Positions 7,592 through 15,625 are shown, numbered from the stretch's first letter. The stretch: DNA of 60,143 bases from Candidatus Enterenecus stercoripullorum (GCA_018716015.1 DVKM01000062.1:1-60143), one strand, 5' to 3'. Translations and numbers: made by a program. Notes: a model not told the origin generated them from the letters alone.

Positions 7592-9394
7592 TCAGTGCTT
7601 GCTCACGGCGTCAAAGCGGCAGTTGGACTGGCACAGACCGCATTTGATACACCGGCTCTGATCGATGATATGGGGCGCCTTCACCGCACCGGTGATGGCG
7701 TTCACCGGGCAGTTGCGGGCGCACAGGGTACAGCCCCGGCACTTGACCGGATCAATTTCATAGCGCAGCAGGTTGCGGCACACCCCCGCCGGGCAGCGTT
7801 TGTCCACCACGTGGGCCACATACTCATCCCGGAAATACCGCAGGGTGGACAGCACCGGGTTGGGGGCGGACTGGCCCAGGGCGCACAGCGCGGAGCTCTT
7901 CAGGTGGTAGCACAGCTCCTCGATGGTGTCCAGGTCCTCCAGGGTGCCCCTGCCGTCGGTGATCTTGCACAGCAGGTCGTACAGCCGCTTGGTGCCCACC
8001 CGGCAGGGCACACACTTGCCGCAGGACTCGTCCACGCAGAACTCCAGGAAGAACTTGGCGATGTCTACCATACAGTTGTCCTCATCCATGACGATCAGGC
8101 CGCCGGAGCCCATCATGGAACCGATGGCGGCCAGGGAGTCATAGTCGATGGGAGTGTCGATGAGCTCGGCGGGGATACAGCCGCCGGAGGGGCCGCCGGT
8201 CTGGGCGGCCTTGAACTGCTTGCCGTTGGGAATGCCGCCGCCGATGTCCTCGATGATGGTGCGCAGGGTGGTGCCCATGGGCACTTCCACCAGGCCGGTG
8301 TTGGTGATCTTGCCGCCCAGGGCGAATACCTTGGTGCCATTGGACTTCTCGGTGCCGATGGCGGCAAACTCCTCCCAGCCGTGGTTGAGGATCCAGGTGA
8401 TGTTGGCGTAGGTCTCCACGTTGTTCAGCAAGGTGGGCTTGCCGAACAGGCCCTTCACCGCAGGGAAGGGAGGCCGGGGCCGGGGCTCACCGCGGTGGCC
8501 CTCGATGGAGATGAGCAGGGCGGTCTCCTCGCCACACACGAAGGCGCCGGCGCCCAGACGCAGCTCGATATCGAAGGAGAAGCCGGAGCCCAGGATATTC
8601 TTGCCCAGCAGGCCGTACTTCCGGGCCTGGGCGATGGCGATCTCCAGGCGCTTGACGGCGATGGGGTACTCGGCCCGGACGTAGATATAGCCCTGGCCGG
8701 CCCCCACGGCATAGCCGGCGATGGTCATGGCCTCGATGACGGAGAAGGGGTCCCCTTCCAGCACCGAGCGGTCCATAAACGCGCCGGGGTCGCCCTCGTC
8801 GGCGTTGCAGCATACGTACTTTACCCCATCCTCGCTCTGGGCGTCGTAGGCGAACTGCCATTTCTGGCCGGTGGAGAAGCCCGCGCCGCCCCGGCCCCGC
8901 AGGCCGGACTTCTTGATGCAGTCAATGATCTCCTGGGGTGGCGTCATCTCGGTGAGGATGCGCTCCAGGGCGGTGTAGCCGTCCACCCCCAGGTACTCGT
9001 CGATGGACTCTGGATTGATCACGCCGCAGTTGCGCAGGGCGATGCGCAGCTGGTGCTTGTAAAATTGGGTCTCAGCCAGGGAGGTGGCGGCCTCGCCCTC
9101 GTCCCCCTCCATGTGGAGCAGCCGGGTGACGATGCGGCCTTTTACCAGATGTTCGCTGACGATCTCGGACACGTCCGTCTCGGTGACCTTGGAATAGCAG
9201 GCGCCCTCGGGAAAGACCATGACGATAGGGCCCTGGGAACACAGGCCGAAACAGCCGGTCTTGACAATGCGGATCTCATCCTGGAGCTTGTGGGCCTTGA
9301 GTTCTTTCTCAAAGGCGGCCAGGACCTTGGGACTTTCCGAGGAGGTGCAGCCGGTGCCGGCGCACACCATCACGTGGGAGCGAATATGACTCAT
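7592..9394 (-). CDS. hydB: NuoF-like NADH/flavin subunit of bifurcating hydrogenase (HydB/HndC)
   Basis: This 600-residue subunit carries FMN and the NAD(H) site and passes electrons to HydA. The domains in order are: a thioredoxin-like [2Fe-2S] domain (MVCAGTGCTSS, then KTGCFGLC) in the first 110 residues; the NuoF core with the nucleotide/FMN glycine loop GLRGRGGAGFSTGQKW and CNADEGDPGAFMDR; an SLBB segment; the [4Fe-4S] motif ESCGKCVPCRVG; and two C-terminal ferredoxin motifs (CRGCTLCARNCP, CIKCGLCQSNC). The two extra C-terminal clusters are typical of HydB rather than complex I NuoF. The ATG at 9394 has an AGGGGG site; a GTG at 9403 is the alternative. It follows hndB by 13 bases. Confidence 0.95.
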   Translation of the reverse strand: MSHIRSHVMVCAGTGCTSSESPKVLAAFEKELKAHKLQDEIRIVKTGCFGLCSQGPIVMVFPEGACYSKVTETDVSEIVSEHLVKGRIVTRLLHMEGDEGEAATSLAETQFYKHQLRIALRNCGVINPESIDEYLGVDGYTALERILTEMTPPQEIIDCIKKSGLRGRGGAGFSTGQKWQFAYDAQSEDGVKYVCCNADEGDPGAFMDRSVLEGDPFSVIEAMTIAGYAVGAGQGYIYVRAEYPIAVKRLEIAIAQARKYGLLGKNILGSGFSFDIELRLGAGAFVCGEETALLISIEGHRGEPRPRPPFPAVKGLFGKPTLLNNVETYANITWILNHGWEEFAAIGTEKSNGTKVFALGGKITNTGLVEVPMGTTLRTIIEDIGGGIPNGKQFKAAQTGGPSGGCIPAELIDTPIDYDSLAAIGSMMGSGGLIVMDEDNCMVDIAKFFLEFCVDESCGKCVPCRVGTKRLYDLLCKITDGRGTLEDLDTIEELCYHLKSSALCALGQSAPNPVLSTLRYFRDEYVAHVVDKRCPAGVCRNLLRYEIDPVKCRGCTLCARNCPVNAITGAVKAPHIIDQSRCIKCGLCQSNCRFDAVSKH

Positions 9395-9407
9395 GGTTCC
9401 CACCCCC

Positions 9408-9776
9408 TTATTCCGCAGCCCCGATGGTGTAATCGGCTACCACGCTGTGATTGACCAGATGTTGCTCCACAATGACGGGCACCATCTGGGGCTTCACCTT
9501 CACGTAGGTGACCTTTTCCTCACCGGGGACAAAAACTTCTACGATGGGTTCCAGACGGCACACGCCGATGCAGCCGGTCTGGGACACGGTGACGTTTTGC
9601 AGCCCCCGCTTTTCCACCTCGTCCAGAAACGCGGTCAGCACGGGCCGGGCGCCGGCGGCAATGCCGCAGGTGGCCATGCCCACCACCACGCGGATGTGGT
9701 CTTCGCTGGGGCCGCGCAAATCCATCTGTTGTTTCATCTTTTCACGAATGGCTCTGAGTTCTTCCAGGCTTTTCAT
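9408..9776 (-). CDS. hndB: HndB-like thioredoxin-fold [2Fe-2S] protein of the hydrogenase operon
   Basis: This 122-residue protein resembles HndB of the Desulfovibrio NADP-reducing hydrogenase. An N-terminal helix (MKSLEELRAIREKMKQQM) is followed by VGMATCGIAAGA and SQTGCIGVC, supplying three or four cysteines of a thioredoxin-like [2Fe-2S] fold, then PGEEKVTYVKV and EQHLVNHSVV. It is probably a small electron-transfer or assembly subunit beside HydB. Its 5' end overlaps the preceding ATPase gene by 35 bases, so translation is coupled. Its exact role in the complex is not established from sequence. Confidence 0.85.
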   Translation of the reverse strand: MKSLEELRAIREKMKQQMDLRGPSEDHIRVVVGMATCGIAAGARPVLTAFLDEVEKRGLQNVTVSQTGCIGVCRLEPIVEVFVPGEEKVTYVKVKPQMVPVIVEQHLVNHSVVADYTIGAAE

Positions 9777-10329
9777 ACGATTGGGCAGCTCCTTCCAATT
9801 GGGCTTCCTGCTGTGACAGGTTGTTTTGAATCCAGGTAAAAATCTCCGGTTCGGCCAGGGAAATTTCCTCTCCCAGCACGGCTTTGAGTTCTTCGGTGGA
9901 CAGCTCCGCCTCCCCCCAGGGCGTGGTGTGGCGGTAACGCAGGCTGAGCGCCGGGCTGCCTTGAATCAGCAGGGCCACGGTGCCGGCCAGGTCCCCCAGA
10001 GGGGGACAATCCAGATGGCTGCGGTCAAAGGTGGCGGTGACGGTGGTGCCCTGTCCGGGGGCACTGTCCATGTGCAGGGTGCCGCCGGTCTGCTGGGCTG
10101 CCAGCAGGTACAGCGCCAGGCCCATGCCCACCTTTCGGGTGGTGCGGGTGGTGGTGAAGGGGTCGGTGACCCGGGAGAGAAATTCCGGGTCCATCCCGCA
10201 GCCGTTGTCAGCGATGACCACTGTGAGCCAGCCCCGGGCATCCTCCGTCAGGGTGAGCTCCAGCCGGGTTGCCCCGGCGGAGATGGAGTTCTGGACCACA
10301 TCCAAAATATAAAGGGAGAGCTCTTTCAT
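9742..10329 (-). CDS. GHKL (HATPase_c) ATP-binding protein embedded in the hydrogenase operon
   Basis: This 195-residue protein carries a histidine-kinase-type ATPase fold without a His-phosphotransfer domain. It shows an N box-like LSLYILDVVQNSISAGA (canonical Asn), the G1 box VIADNGCGMD, DPFTTTRTTRKVGMGL (F/G2 boxes) and GQGTTVTATF. A C-terminal tail of about 70 residues is unlike known kinases. The start ATG at 10329 forms an ATGA overlap with the nuoE stop, and the 3' end overlaps hndB by 35 bases, so it is locked into hydrogenase translation. Similar ATPases sit in many clostridial hnd operons. Its function is unknown; a serine-kinase/anti-sigma-like sensor of adenylate charge is conjecture. 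Confidence 0.82.
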   Translation of the reverse strand: MKELSLYILDVVQNSISAGATRLELTLTEDARGWLTVVIADNGCGMDPEFLSRVTDPFTTTRTTRKVGMGLALYLLAAQQTGGTLHMDSAPGQGTTVTATFDRSHLDCPPLGDLAGTVALLIQGSPALSLRYRHTTPWGEAELSTEELKAVLGEEISLAEPEIFTWIQNNLSQQEAQLEGAAQSYEKPGRTQSHS

Positions 10330-10829
10330 CCCAGTTTGAGGTACTTGTCCAGAATGGGCCCCACCTGGGCCGGGGTGAGACGGCCGTACACGTCGTCGTT
10401 GATCATCATCACAGGGGCCAGGCCGCAGGCGCCGATGCACCGGCAGGCGTCCAGGGAGAACAGCCCGTCCGGGGTGATGCCTCCTGAGGTGATGGACAGC
10501 TTCTGCTCCACGGCGGAGAGGACGTCCGCCGCGCCCTTGACGTAGCAGGCGGTGCCCAGGCACACGGAGATCTGGTACTTTCCCTTGGGGTTCAGGGAGA
10601 AGAAGGAATAGAAGGTGGCCACTCCATAGACCTCGGACAGGGGAATGTCCAGCCCCTCGGCGACCATGATCTGTACCTCCTCCGGCAGGTAGCCGAAGAT
10701 TCCCTGGGCGGCCTGGAGCACCGGCATGGTGGCGCCTGGCTGTCCCTTGTGTTCCGCAATCACTTTGCGCAGGCGCTCCTCCTGCTCAGGCGTGCCGTGA
10801 TAGGGAATGGTGGTTTTGCAGTTTGGCAT
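10326..10829 (-). CDS. hydC: NuoE-like [2Fe-2S] subunit of bifurcating hydrogenase (HydC/HndA)
   Basis: This 167-residue thioredoxin-like ferredoxin subunit is homologous to NuoE and completes the HydABC trimer. The N-terminal helical part has LQAAQGIFGYLPEEV, a hallmark of the family. The four cluster ligands are in CLGTACYVKG and LDACRCIGACGLAPVM. AGGAGGG sits about 10 bases before the ATG. It is the first gene of the structural operon, with a promoter at 10916-10944. It overlaps the next gene by ATGA. Confidence 0.95.
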   Translation of the reverse strand: MPNCKTTIPYHGTPEQEERLRKVIAEHKGQPGATMPVLQAAQGIFGYLPEEVQIMVAEGLDIPLSEVYGVATFYSFFSLNPKGKYQISVCLGTACYVKGAADVLSAVEQKLSITSGGITPDGLFSLDACRCIGACGLAPVMMINDDVYGRLTPAQVGPILDKYLKLG

Positions 10830-10915
10830 GTAAGCGTTCCCTCCTATGGTTAAAATTTCAACTAAAATGGTCTTCAGCGGTCTTTTTTCCGGAATGACAG
10901 ACTGAGATTATTAAA

Positions 10916-10944
10916 ATTTTAACATACATAGGAGCTCAAAGCAA
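10916..10944 (-). promoter_or_regulatory. Promoter of the hydrogenase structural operon
   Basis: On the minus strand there is TTGCTT (10939-10944), a 17-base spacer and TAAAAT (10916-10921). It lies in the 185-base gap between the PHP gene and nuoE. The PHP gene ends in an inverted GAGCGC/GCGCTC pair followed by a T-rich stretch, so the regulatory block may terminate here and the structural block start independently. Confidence 0.55.
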
Positions 10945-11014
10945 GAAAAATATAGTCATTTCCGAGAAAAAACAAGGTTGGCTGTGAAAAATGAGGGCAA
11001 AACGCCAAAAATTG

Positions 11015-11722
11015 TTAAAAAAATAACCATCCGAGCGCTGCCTCTGGGGTGCGCTCAGGCAGTTCCATAGTCTGATGTGGGTCGGGGATTTGATCCAGGT
11101 AATGGGCGTCGCAGCCGGTGACAAAGCGCAGCCCGGCCAGATCAGGGCGTTGGCGCAGCTGCGGCGGGCAGCGGGGGGAGAGCTCGGCCAGGGAGAACCC
11201 CATGGCCGGGTCCCAGAGGCCCAGGTTGGACAGCACGGAGAAGGAATCCCGGTCGATGTGGGCGGGATAGGCGACGCCGCCATAGCGGCGTACCAAGGCA
11301 TCGGCCTCATAGACGCCGATGTCGGTGGCGCCGGCCAGCAGGGCGGTTTCTTCCCCCAGAAGCTGATCCCCGCTGTCCAGAAGCAGCTGGGGGCCAAAAA
11401 AGCGGGGATCGTTATCCAGGGGGGGCAGGCGCAGCCGCACCAGTTCCCCGAAGGCCTGGGCCCGTTCCAGGTCTGGAAAGAGGCATACCACATGAACCTC
11501 TTCCAGGCACGTCAACTCCATCCCCGGCAGGGCCAGCAGGCCGTGCTTCGCTGCCGCCTCACAGAAGGCGGCGCAGTTGCCCACGGTATTATGATCGGTG
11601 AGGGCCACAATGTCATAGCCCGCCAGGGCGCACATGGCGGCCAGATTGGCGGGAGTCATATCCCCGCTGCCGCAGGGGGACAGGCAGCTGTGGAGGTGAA
11701 AATCGAAAAAGTACTCTTTCAT
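11015..11722 (-). CDS. PHP-domain metal phosphoesterase of the hydrogenase regulatory block
   Basis: This 235-residue protein has the PHP (polymerase and histidinol phosphatase) fold. Seen metal ligands are FDFHLHSCLSPCG at the N-terminus, ALTDHNTVGN, PGMELTCLEEVHVV, YPAHIDRDSF and TGCDAHYLDQI. It is related to RNase AM/nucleotide phosphatase-like PHP proteins. The start is placed at ATG 11722, right after the DRTGG gene (5-base gap); the frame is open further upstream but would overlap that gene. The substrate is unknown. Its position in the hydrogenase regulatory block suggests turnover of a nucleotide or phosphorylated signal, which is inference. Confidence 0.85.
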   Translation of the reverse strand: MKEYFFDFHLHSCLSPCGSGDMTPANLAAMCALAGYDIVALTDHNTVGNCAAFCEAAAKHGLLALPGMELTCLEEVHVVCLFPDLERAQAFGELVRLRLPPLDNDPRFFGPQLLLDSGDQLLGEETALLAGATDIGVYEADALVRRYGGVAYPAHIDRDSFSVLSNLGLWDPAMGFSLAELSPRCPPQLRQRPDLAGLRFVTGCDAHYLDQIPDPHQTMELPERTPEAALGWLFF

Positions 11723-11727
11723 GAGGA

Positions 11728-12072
11728 TCAGGCCTGCGCCTGGAGCAGACGGGAAAGGCAGACGGCGCAATCGTAGGTGGATAGCGGAGTACCCAGCAGG
11801 TTGACGCCCTGGGCCCGGGCCTTCTGGAGCAGGGAGTCGTCGGGGGCCACTCCCTCGGTGAGAATGACGCAGGAAAGGTCGGTGAGGGCGGCCACCGCCG
11901 CCACATTGACGTTACTCATGATGGTCAGCCAAATCCCGCCGGCGGGGGCCCGGCCCATGACCCAGCTGAGCAGGTCGCCGCAATAGCAGCCGCCGGTGAT
12001 CCCGCAGCCGCCGTCGGCCAGACAGAAGGTGGTGAGATTCAGCCGGTTGGCAAGATCCTGTACCGTGGTCAT
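11728..12072 (-). CDS. DRTGG-domain protein of the hydrogenase regulatory block
   Basis: This 114-residue stand-alone DRTGG-type domain is of the kind also found between CBS domains and phosphotransacetylase. The signature area reads GGCGITGGCYCGDLLSWVMG, with APAGGIWLTIMSNVNVAAVA and ILTEGVAPDD. Cysteines are unusually frequent in the first 40 residues. The ATG at 12072 is chosen about 10 bases after AAGGA; a GTG at 12081 is possible. It lies between the degenerate hydrogenase gene and the PHP gene, all tightly spaced on the minus strand. A ligand-binding regulatory role is inferred. Confidence 0.78.
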   Translation of the reverse strand: MTTVQDLANRLNLTTFCLADGGCGITGGCYCGDLLSWVMGRAPAGGIWLTIMSNVNVAAVAALTDLSCVILTEGVAPDDSLLQKARAQGVNLLGTPLSTYDCAVCLSRLLQAQA

Positions 12073-12094
12073 GGGGAGCACATCCTTTCTAATC

Positions 12095-13435
12095 TCAGAG
12101 TCCGGTTTGGGAGGGGGGATCCTTGGGCAGGCCCCGCCTGCGCCGGAAGGGGGCGGGGAGGTATTCGTCGGCGTCGTTTTTTCCGGTCATGTGCTGCATG
12201 CGTTCCCGCACCTTGAAGATGCAGTCGTCCTCGCTGGCCCGGCCCATGACCACGTCCTCGGCAAAGGCCCGGCAGGAGGGGGCGCCGCAGGAGCCGCAGC
12301 GCAGCCCGGGCAGCTGGTCCTCCAGGACCTGGATTTGGCGCATCTTTTCCATGGCCACCCGCCGGTCCGGGTCCAGCAGGAAGGTGGGGTAGTATTCCGG
12401 CTTCTGGGTGGAGGCGATGAGTTCATCCACCCGGGAGCCGGGCTGATAGACGCTGCGGGCCTCCGGCAGCTCTCCCATCAGCCGTTTCAGGCGCATGCGG
12501 GCGGTGAAGGGGTTTTCCACGTTGAAGCATCCCCCCACGCACCCCTGGGTGCAGGCGCGCAGTTCGATAAAATCCGCCTCGGGCAGCCGGCCGTCCTCGA
12601 TCTCCTCCAGCATCCGGATCACATTTTCAATGCCGTCCACCGCCACGTACCGCTGGGCGCGGTGGGCATAGGACTCCCCGCCGGAGAAAGCCCAGCCCAC
12701 GCCGCCCCGGCCGGCCAGAGAGAGCTGGGGCAGCGGCCGGCCAGCCAGCCGGGTCATGGCCGGGAGCAGCGCTTTATAGACATCCCGGATGGCAAAGGCC
12801 CCGTCCAGCACCGGGGCGATCTGTCCGTCGGGGGAGGAGGCGGAGGTGACCAGGGAGGAGCAGGGGACGATGGAGAAAATACCGATCTCCTGGGGGGATA
12901 GCCCAGTGTCCGCCACGGCCTTCTCCCGGGCCAGGATGGCCGCCAGTTCGCCGGGCAGTAGCAAGGGACAAATATGGCCGAGAAGACTGGGGAAGCGGAT
13001 GCGGATCAGCCGCACCACCGCCGGGCACACCGAGGAGATCTCCGGCACCGGACGGCCTGAGTCCGCCGGGCGGCTGCCCAGGTAGCCGGTGAGCAGCTCG
13101 GCGCCGCCGGCCGACTCATAGACGCTGTCAAAGCCCAGCTCCAGCAGGCTGGCCAGCACCAGGTTGGGGTCGTTCAGATTGTGAAACTGCCCGTATAGGG
13201 CCGGATCGGGGACGGCTATGGTATATTGATAGTTTTGCAGGGAATTGAAGCTGTCAGGCACTGAGGTGACCGCGTGGTGGGGGCACACCCGCAGGCAGGT
13301 GCCGCAGTCGATGCAGCGGTTGGGCAGAATAGTGGCCTTCCCGTTTCGCACCCGGATGGCCTCGGTGGGACAGTTTTTGATACAGGTGGTGCAGCCCAGG
13401 CACTTTTGATATTCCAAAACCACAGAATGACGCAT
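12095..13435 (-). CDS. Degenerate [FeFe]-hydrogenase-like iron-sulfur protein (sensor-type, HydS-like)
   Basis: This 446-residue protein has two N-terminal [4Fe-4S] motifs (CLGCTTCIKNCP, CIDCGTCLRVCP), then the [FeFe]-hydrogenase large-subunit fold. Its H-cluster loops are altered. L1 is SSVCPAVVR (about 132) instead of TSCCPxW. L2 is IVPCSSLV (about 188) without the usual Lys and Glu. L3 is RACTQGCVGGC (about 292). The four [4Fe-4S] cysteine positions are kept. A C-terminal Fe-S domain follows, CGSCGAPSCRAFAEDV (about 377). No PAS domain is present. Such proteins are thought to sense H2 or redox state rather than catalyse turnover, but that is family inference. The upstream ATPase gene is 63 bases away. 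Confidence 0.85.
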   Translation of the reverse strand: MRHSVVLEYQKCLGCTTCIKNCPTEAIRVRNGKATILPNRCIDCGTCLRVCPHHAVTSVPDSFNSLQNYQYTIAVPDPALYGQFHNLNDPNLVLASLLELGFDSVYESAGGAELLTGYLGSRPADSGRPVPEISSVCPAVVRLIRIRFPSLLGHICPLLLPGELAAILAREKAVADTGLSPQEIGIFSIVPCSSLVTSASSPDGQIAPVLDGAFAIRDVYKALLPAMTRLAGRPLPQLSLAGRGGVGWAFSGGESYAHRAQRYVAVDGIENVIRMLEEIEDGRLPEADFIELRACTQGCVGGCFNVENPFTARMRLKRLMGELPEARSVYQPGSRVDELIASTQKPEYYPTFLLDPDRRVAMEKMRQIQVLEDQLPGLRCGSCGAPSCRAFAEDVVMGRASEDDCIFKVRERMQHMTGKNDADEYLPAPFRRRRGLPKDPPSQTGL

Positions 13436-13498
13436 GAAAACCGCCTTTCCGCCGGCTGTGCCGGCTGTGATATGCGGGTAGGAAGCTGTGGGAGCCCC

Positions 13499-13921
13499 TC
13501 ACGGGATGCGCACCACCATAGTGACGGTGGTGCCCACCCCCACGGTGGAGGCCACACTCATCTCATCGCTGTATTTCTTCATGTTGGGCAGGCCCATGCC
13601 CGCGCCGAAGCCCAGGTCCCGGACCTGGTCCCCCGCGGTGGTAAAACCGGCCTGCATTGCCTGGTCGATGTCTGGGATGCCGGGGCCGTGGTCGGTGAGG
13701 GTGATGACGATGTCGTCCAGCCCCACATCCACCCGGGCCGTGCCACCGTTGGCGTGGATGACCATGTTGATCTCCCCCTCGTACATGCAAACGGACACCC
13801 GGCGGATGGTATCGGAGTCATAGCCCAGCTTCCGCAGGGCCTGTTTGACCTGGGAAGAGGCCTCCCCGGCGTGGGTCAGATCTCCGCCGGGCACCTCATA
13901 GGCCAGATGCAGCGCCTCCAT
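13499..13921 (-). CDS. Anti-sigma-factor-type ATP-binding protein (HATPase_c, RsbW/SpoIIAB-like)
   Basis: This 140-residue GHKL ATPase of the anti-sigma serine-kinase class begins the regulatory block of the hydrogenase locus. The N box reads RRVSVCMYEGEINMVIHANG, the G1 box LTDHGPGIPDID, and the G2 box DLGFGAGMGLPNMKKYSD, ending GVGTTVTMVV. The ATG at 13921 follows AAAGGAG by 9 bases; upstream in-frame codons have no site. No partner sigma factor or anti-sigma antagonist is encoded nearby. It could phosphorylate a protein partner such as a sensor. Confidence is high for the fold, low for the role. Confidence 0.85.
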   Translation of the reverse strand: MEALHLAYEVPGGDLTHAGEASSQVKQALRKLGYDSDTIRRVSVCMYEGEINMVIHANGGTARVDVGLDDIVITLTDHGPGIPDIDQAMQAGFTTAGDQVRDLGFGAGMGLPNMKKYSDEMSVASTVGVGTTVTMVVRIP

Positions 13922-13952
13922 GCGATCACGCTCCTTTGGAACAGCATAACAT

Positions 13953-13967
13953 ATTTTCATGGAAAAT
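13953..13967. promoter_or_regulatory. Palindrome ATTTTC-N3-GAAAAT upstream of the hydrogenase regulatory block
   Basis: A perfect 6-bp dyad (ATTTTCATGGAAAAT) lies about 30 bases upstream of the ATPase start at 13921, in the AT-rich gap shared with serC. It could be an operator for the minus-strand block; no matching copy was noticed elsewhere. The rest of the gap 13922-14142 holds the serC promoter. Confidence 0.3.
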
Positions 13968-14046
13968 GGAACAGAAAGAGGCGTAGAAATTAGGAAATAC
14001 CACAAAGGAAGAGCGCATTACAGGGTCTTTTTGTGGCCATCTGCCA

Positions 14047-14076
14047 TTGACAAAAAGCTGAAGAGATTCATATAAT
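14047..14076 (+). promoter_or_regulatory. Strong SigA-type promoter for serC
   Basis: Perfect TTGACA (14047-14052) and perfect TATAAT (14071-14076) are separated by 18 bases. The leader to the ATG at 14143 is about 60 bases, AT-rich, with GGAG as the ribosome site. Confidence 0.8.
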
Positions 14077-14142
14077 AATTACAATACGCTAAAGCAATAA
14101 ATAACTAAAACGGCGTAGAAATCTTAGAGAGGAGAAATACTC

Positions 14143-15228
14143 ATGGGGAAAGAACGCGTATACAATTTTTCAGCAGGCCCCTCCATGCTGCCGCTGGAAG
14201 TGCTCACCCGGGCCGGATCTGAGATCACCAACTATCAGGGATCAGGCATGTCAGTGATGGAGATGAGTCACCGATCTAAGGTTTTCGACAAGATCTTTCA
14301 GGACACCCAGGCCAACTTCCGCCGGCTGTTCCATGTGCCGGAGGAGTACAGCGTCCTGTTTTTGCAGGGGGGCGCCTCCACCCAGTTTTCTATGGTGCCC
14401 CTGAACCTGATCGGCAAAACCGGGAAGGCGGACTACGCTGTCACGGGCAACTTTTCCAACATTGCATACAAGGAGGCCAAGAAGTACGGCCAGATCAATC
14501 TGGCTGCCTCCAGCGAGGACCGCAACCACACCTATATTCCCACCCAGGACCAGCTGAAACTGGATCCCCAAGCCAGCTACTTTCACTACTGCGCCAACAA
14601 CACCATCTACGGCACCGAGTGGCAGTATGTTCCCGAGACGGGGGACGTGCCCCTGGTGTGCGACATGTCCTCCGACTTTCTCAGCCGGGTGGTGGATGTG
14701 TCCAAGTACGGCATCATCTACGGCGGAGCCCAGAAGAACCTGGCCCCGGCGGGGCTGACCATCGTGGTCATCCGCAAGGACCTGGCCGGGCAGGAGCTGC
14801 CCTACACCCCGCTGATGCTGAACTACAAGACCATGATCGACAAGGACTCCATGTACAACACGCCCCCCTGCTGGTGCATCTATATGCTGGGGCTGGTGCT
14901 GGAGTGGCTGGACAGCAAAGGCGGCGTGGAGGGCATGGAGAAGATCAAACATGCCAAGGCCCAGCTGCTCTATGATGTGCTGGACGACTCCAAGCTGTTT
15001 GCCTGCCCGGCGGAGAAGGGCAGCCGGTCGGACATGAACGTGGTCTTCCGCACCCAGGACCCGGAGCTGGACGCCAAGTTCGTCGCCGAAGCTACCCAGG
15101 CCGGCTTTGTCAACCTGAAGGGCCACCGCTCCGTGGGCGGCATGCGGGCCTCTATCTACAACGCCATGCCCACCGAGGGCGTGGAGAAGCTGGCGGACTT
15201 CATCCGGGCCTTCGACCGGGCGAACTAG
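14143..15228 (+). CDS. serC: Phosphoserine aminotransferase SerC
   Basis: This 361-residue class V PLP aminotransferase converts 3-phosphohydroxypyruvate and glutamate to phosphoserine and 2-oxoglutarate, the second step of serine synthesis. It opens with VYNFSAGPSMLP and has FLQGGASTQFSMVPLNL and YCANNTIYGTEW. The PLP lysine is in IYGGAQKNLAPAGLT. The C-terminal GHRSVGGMRASIYNAMP is diagnostic of SerC. The length is normal. SerA is encoded 700 bases downstream on the same strand, separated by a decayed fragment and two tiny genes; a shared transcript is possible. No phosphoserine phosphatase is seen in the window. Confidence 0.97.
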   Translation: MGKERVYNFSAGPSMLPLEVLTRAGSEITNYQGSGMSVMEMSHRSKVFDKIFQDTQANFRRLFHVPEEYSVLFLQGGASTQFSMVPLNLIGKTGKADYAVTGNFSNIAYKEAKKYGQINLAASSEDRNHTYIPTQDQLKLDPQASYFHYCANNTIYGTEWQYVPETGDVPLVCDMSSDFLSRVVDVSKYGIIYGGAQKNLAPAGLTIVVIRKDLAGQELPYTPLMLNYKTMIDKDSMYNTPPCWCIYMLGLVLEWLDSKGGVEGMEKIKHAKAQLLYDVLDDSKLFACPAEKGSRSDMNVVFRTQDPELDAKFVAEATQAGFVNLKGHRSVGGMRASIYNAMPTEGVEKLADFIRAFDRAN

Positions 15229-15271
15229 GACCACCCCAGCCGTTTGCCGATCCCCGCAGCAGGGCGCGGTG

Positions 15272-15383
15272 GACGCGGTGGGCATAGGCTTTGGGCGGCG
15301 CCATTGTCCGCCAAAAGACGGGGAACATCCTCAGTCCCATTCTGGTGCATGTGCTCAATAACGGTATTGCCAGCCTCCCATAA
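15272..15383 (+). pseudogene. C-terminal remnant of a CPBP (CAAX-type) intramembrane protease
   Basis: Between serC and the next small gene, one frame (15288-15383) encodes ALGGAIVRQKTGNILSPI, then LVHVLNNGIASLP and a stop. This matches the last motif of CPBP intramembrane metalloproteases (TGNI-x-P-I-x-x-H-x-x-NN). Immediately upstream the homologous-looking stretch AVGIGF continues only in another frame, and the first frame has TAG at 15285. It is therefore a frameshifted, truncated relic with no start codon. Confidence 0.6.
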
Positions 15384-15415
15384 ACTTGGCGCATTCCCAA
15401 ACTGGAGGCAACCTT

Positions 15416-15625
15416 ATGGACAAGGAGTCCCAACGAAAACAGCGGGCGGAGCGCGAGCCCGGTTTTGGCGCTTTTTATCGCAAGCGCCTTCCCGGAATGA
15501 TTGCGCTGTGCCTGGCCATAGTCGTGGCGGACTGTGTGAGCAGCCGCGCTTTTGACCCCCTGTTTTGTGTCATTGCCCTGGCAATCTGCGGGCTTTTACC
15601 CGCTGTCAAATGGGCGCTGAAGTGA
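15416..15625 (+). CDS. Small hydrophobic protein, unknown function
   Basis: This 69-residue protein has a basic N-terminus (MDKESQRKQRAEREPG) and two hydrophobic stretches (MIALCLAIVVADCV and FCVIALAICGLLPAV), so it is probably a small inner-membrane hairpin. The ATG at 15416 is preceded by GGAGG with 7-base spacing, the best evidence that it is translated. It lies directly after the CPBP remnant. No family recognised. Confidence 0.6.
   Translation: MDKESQRKQRAEREPGFGAFYRKRLPGMIALCLAIVVADCVSSRAFDPLFCVIALAICGLLPAVKWALK

Noticed and set aside
7547-9454. 635-codon open frame on the plus strand opposite nuoF
   Set aside because: It is antisense to a gene with every NuoF motif. Long antisense frames are expected in GC-rich codon usage and this one has no recognisable domain.
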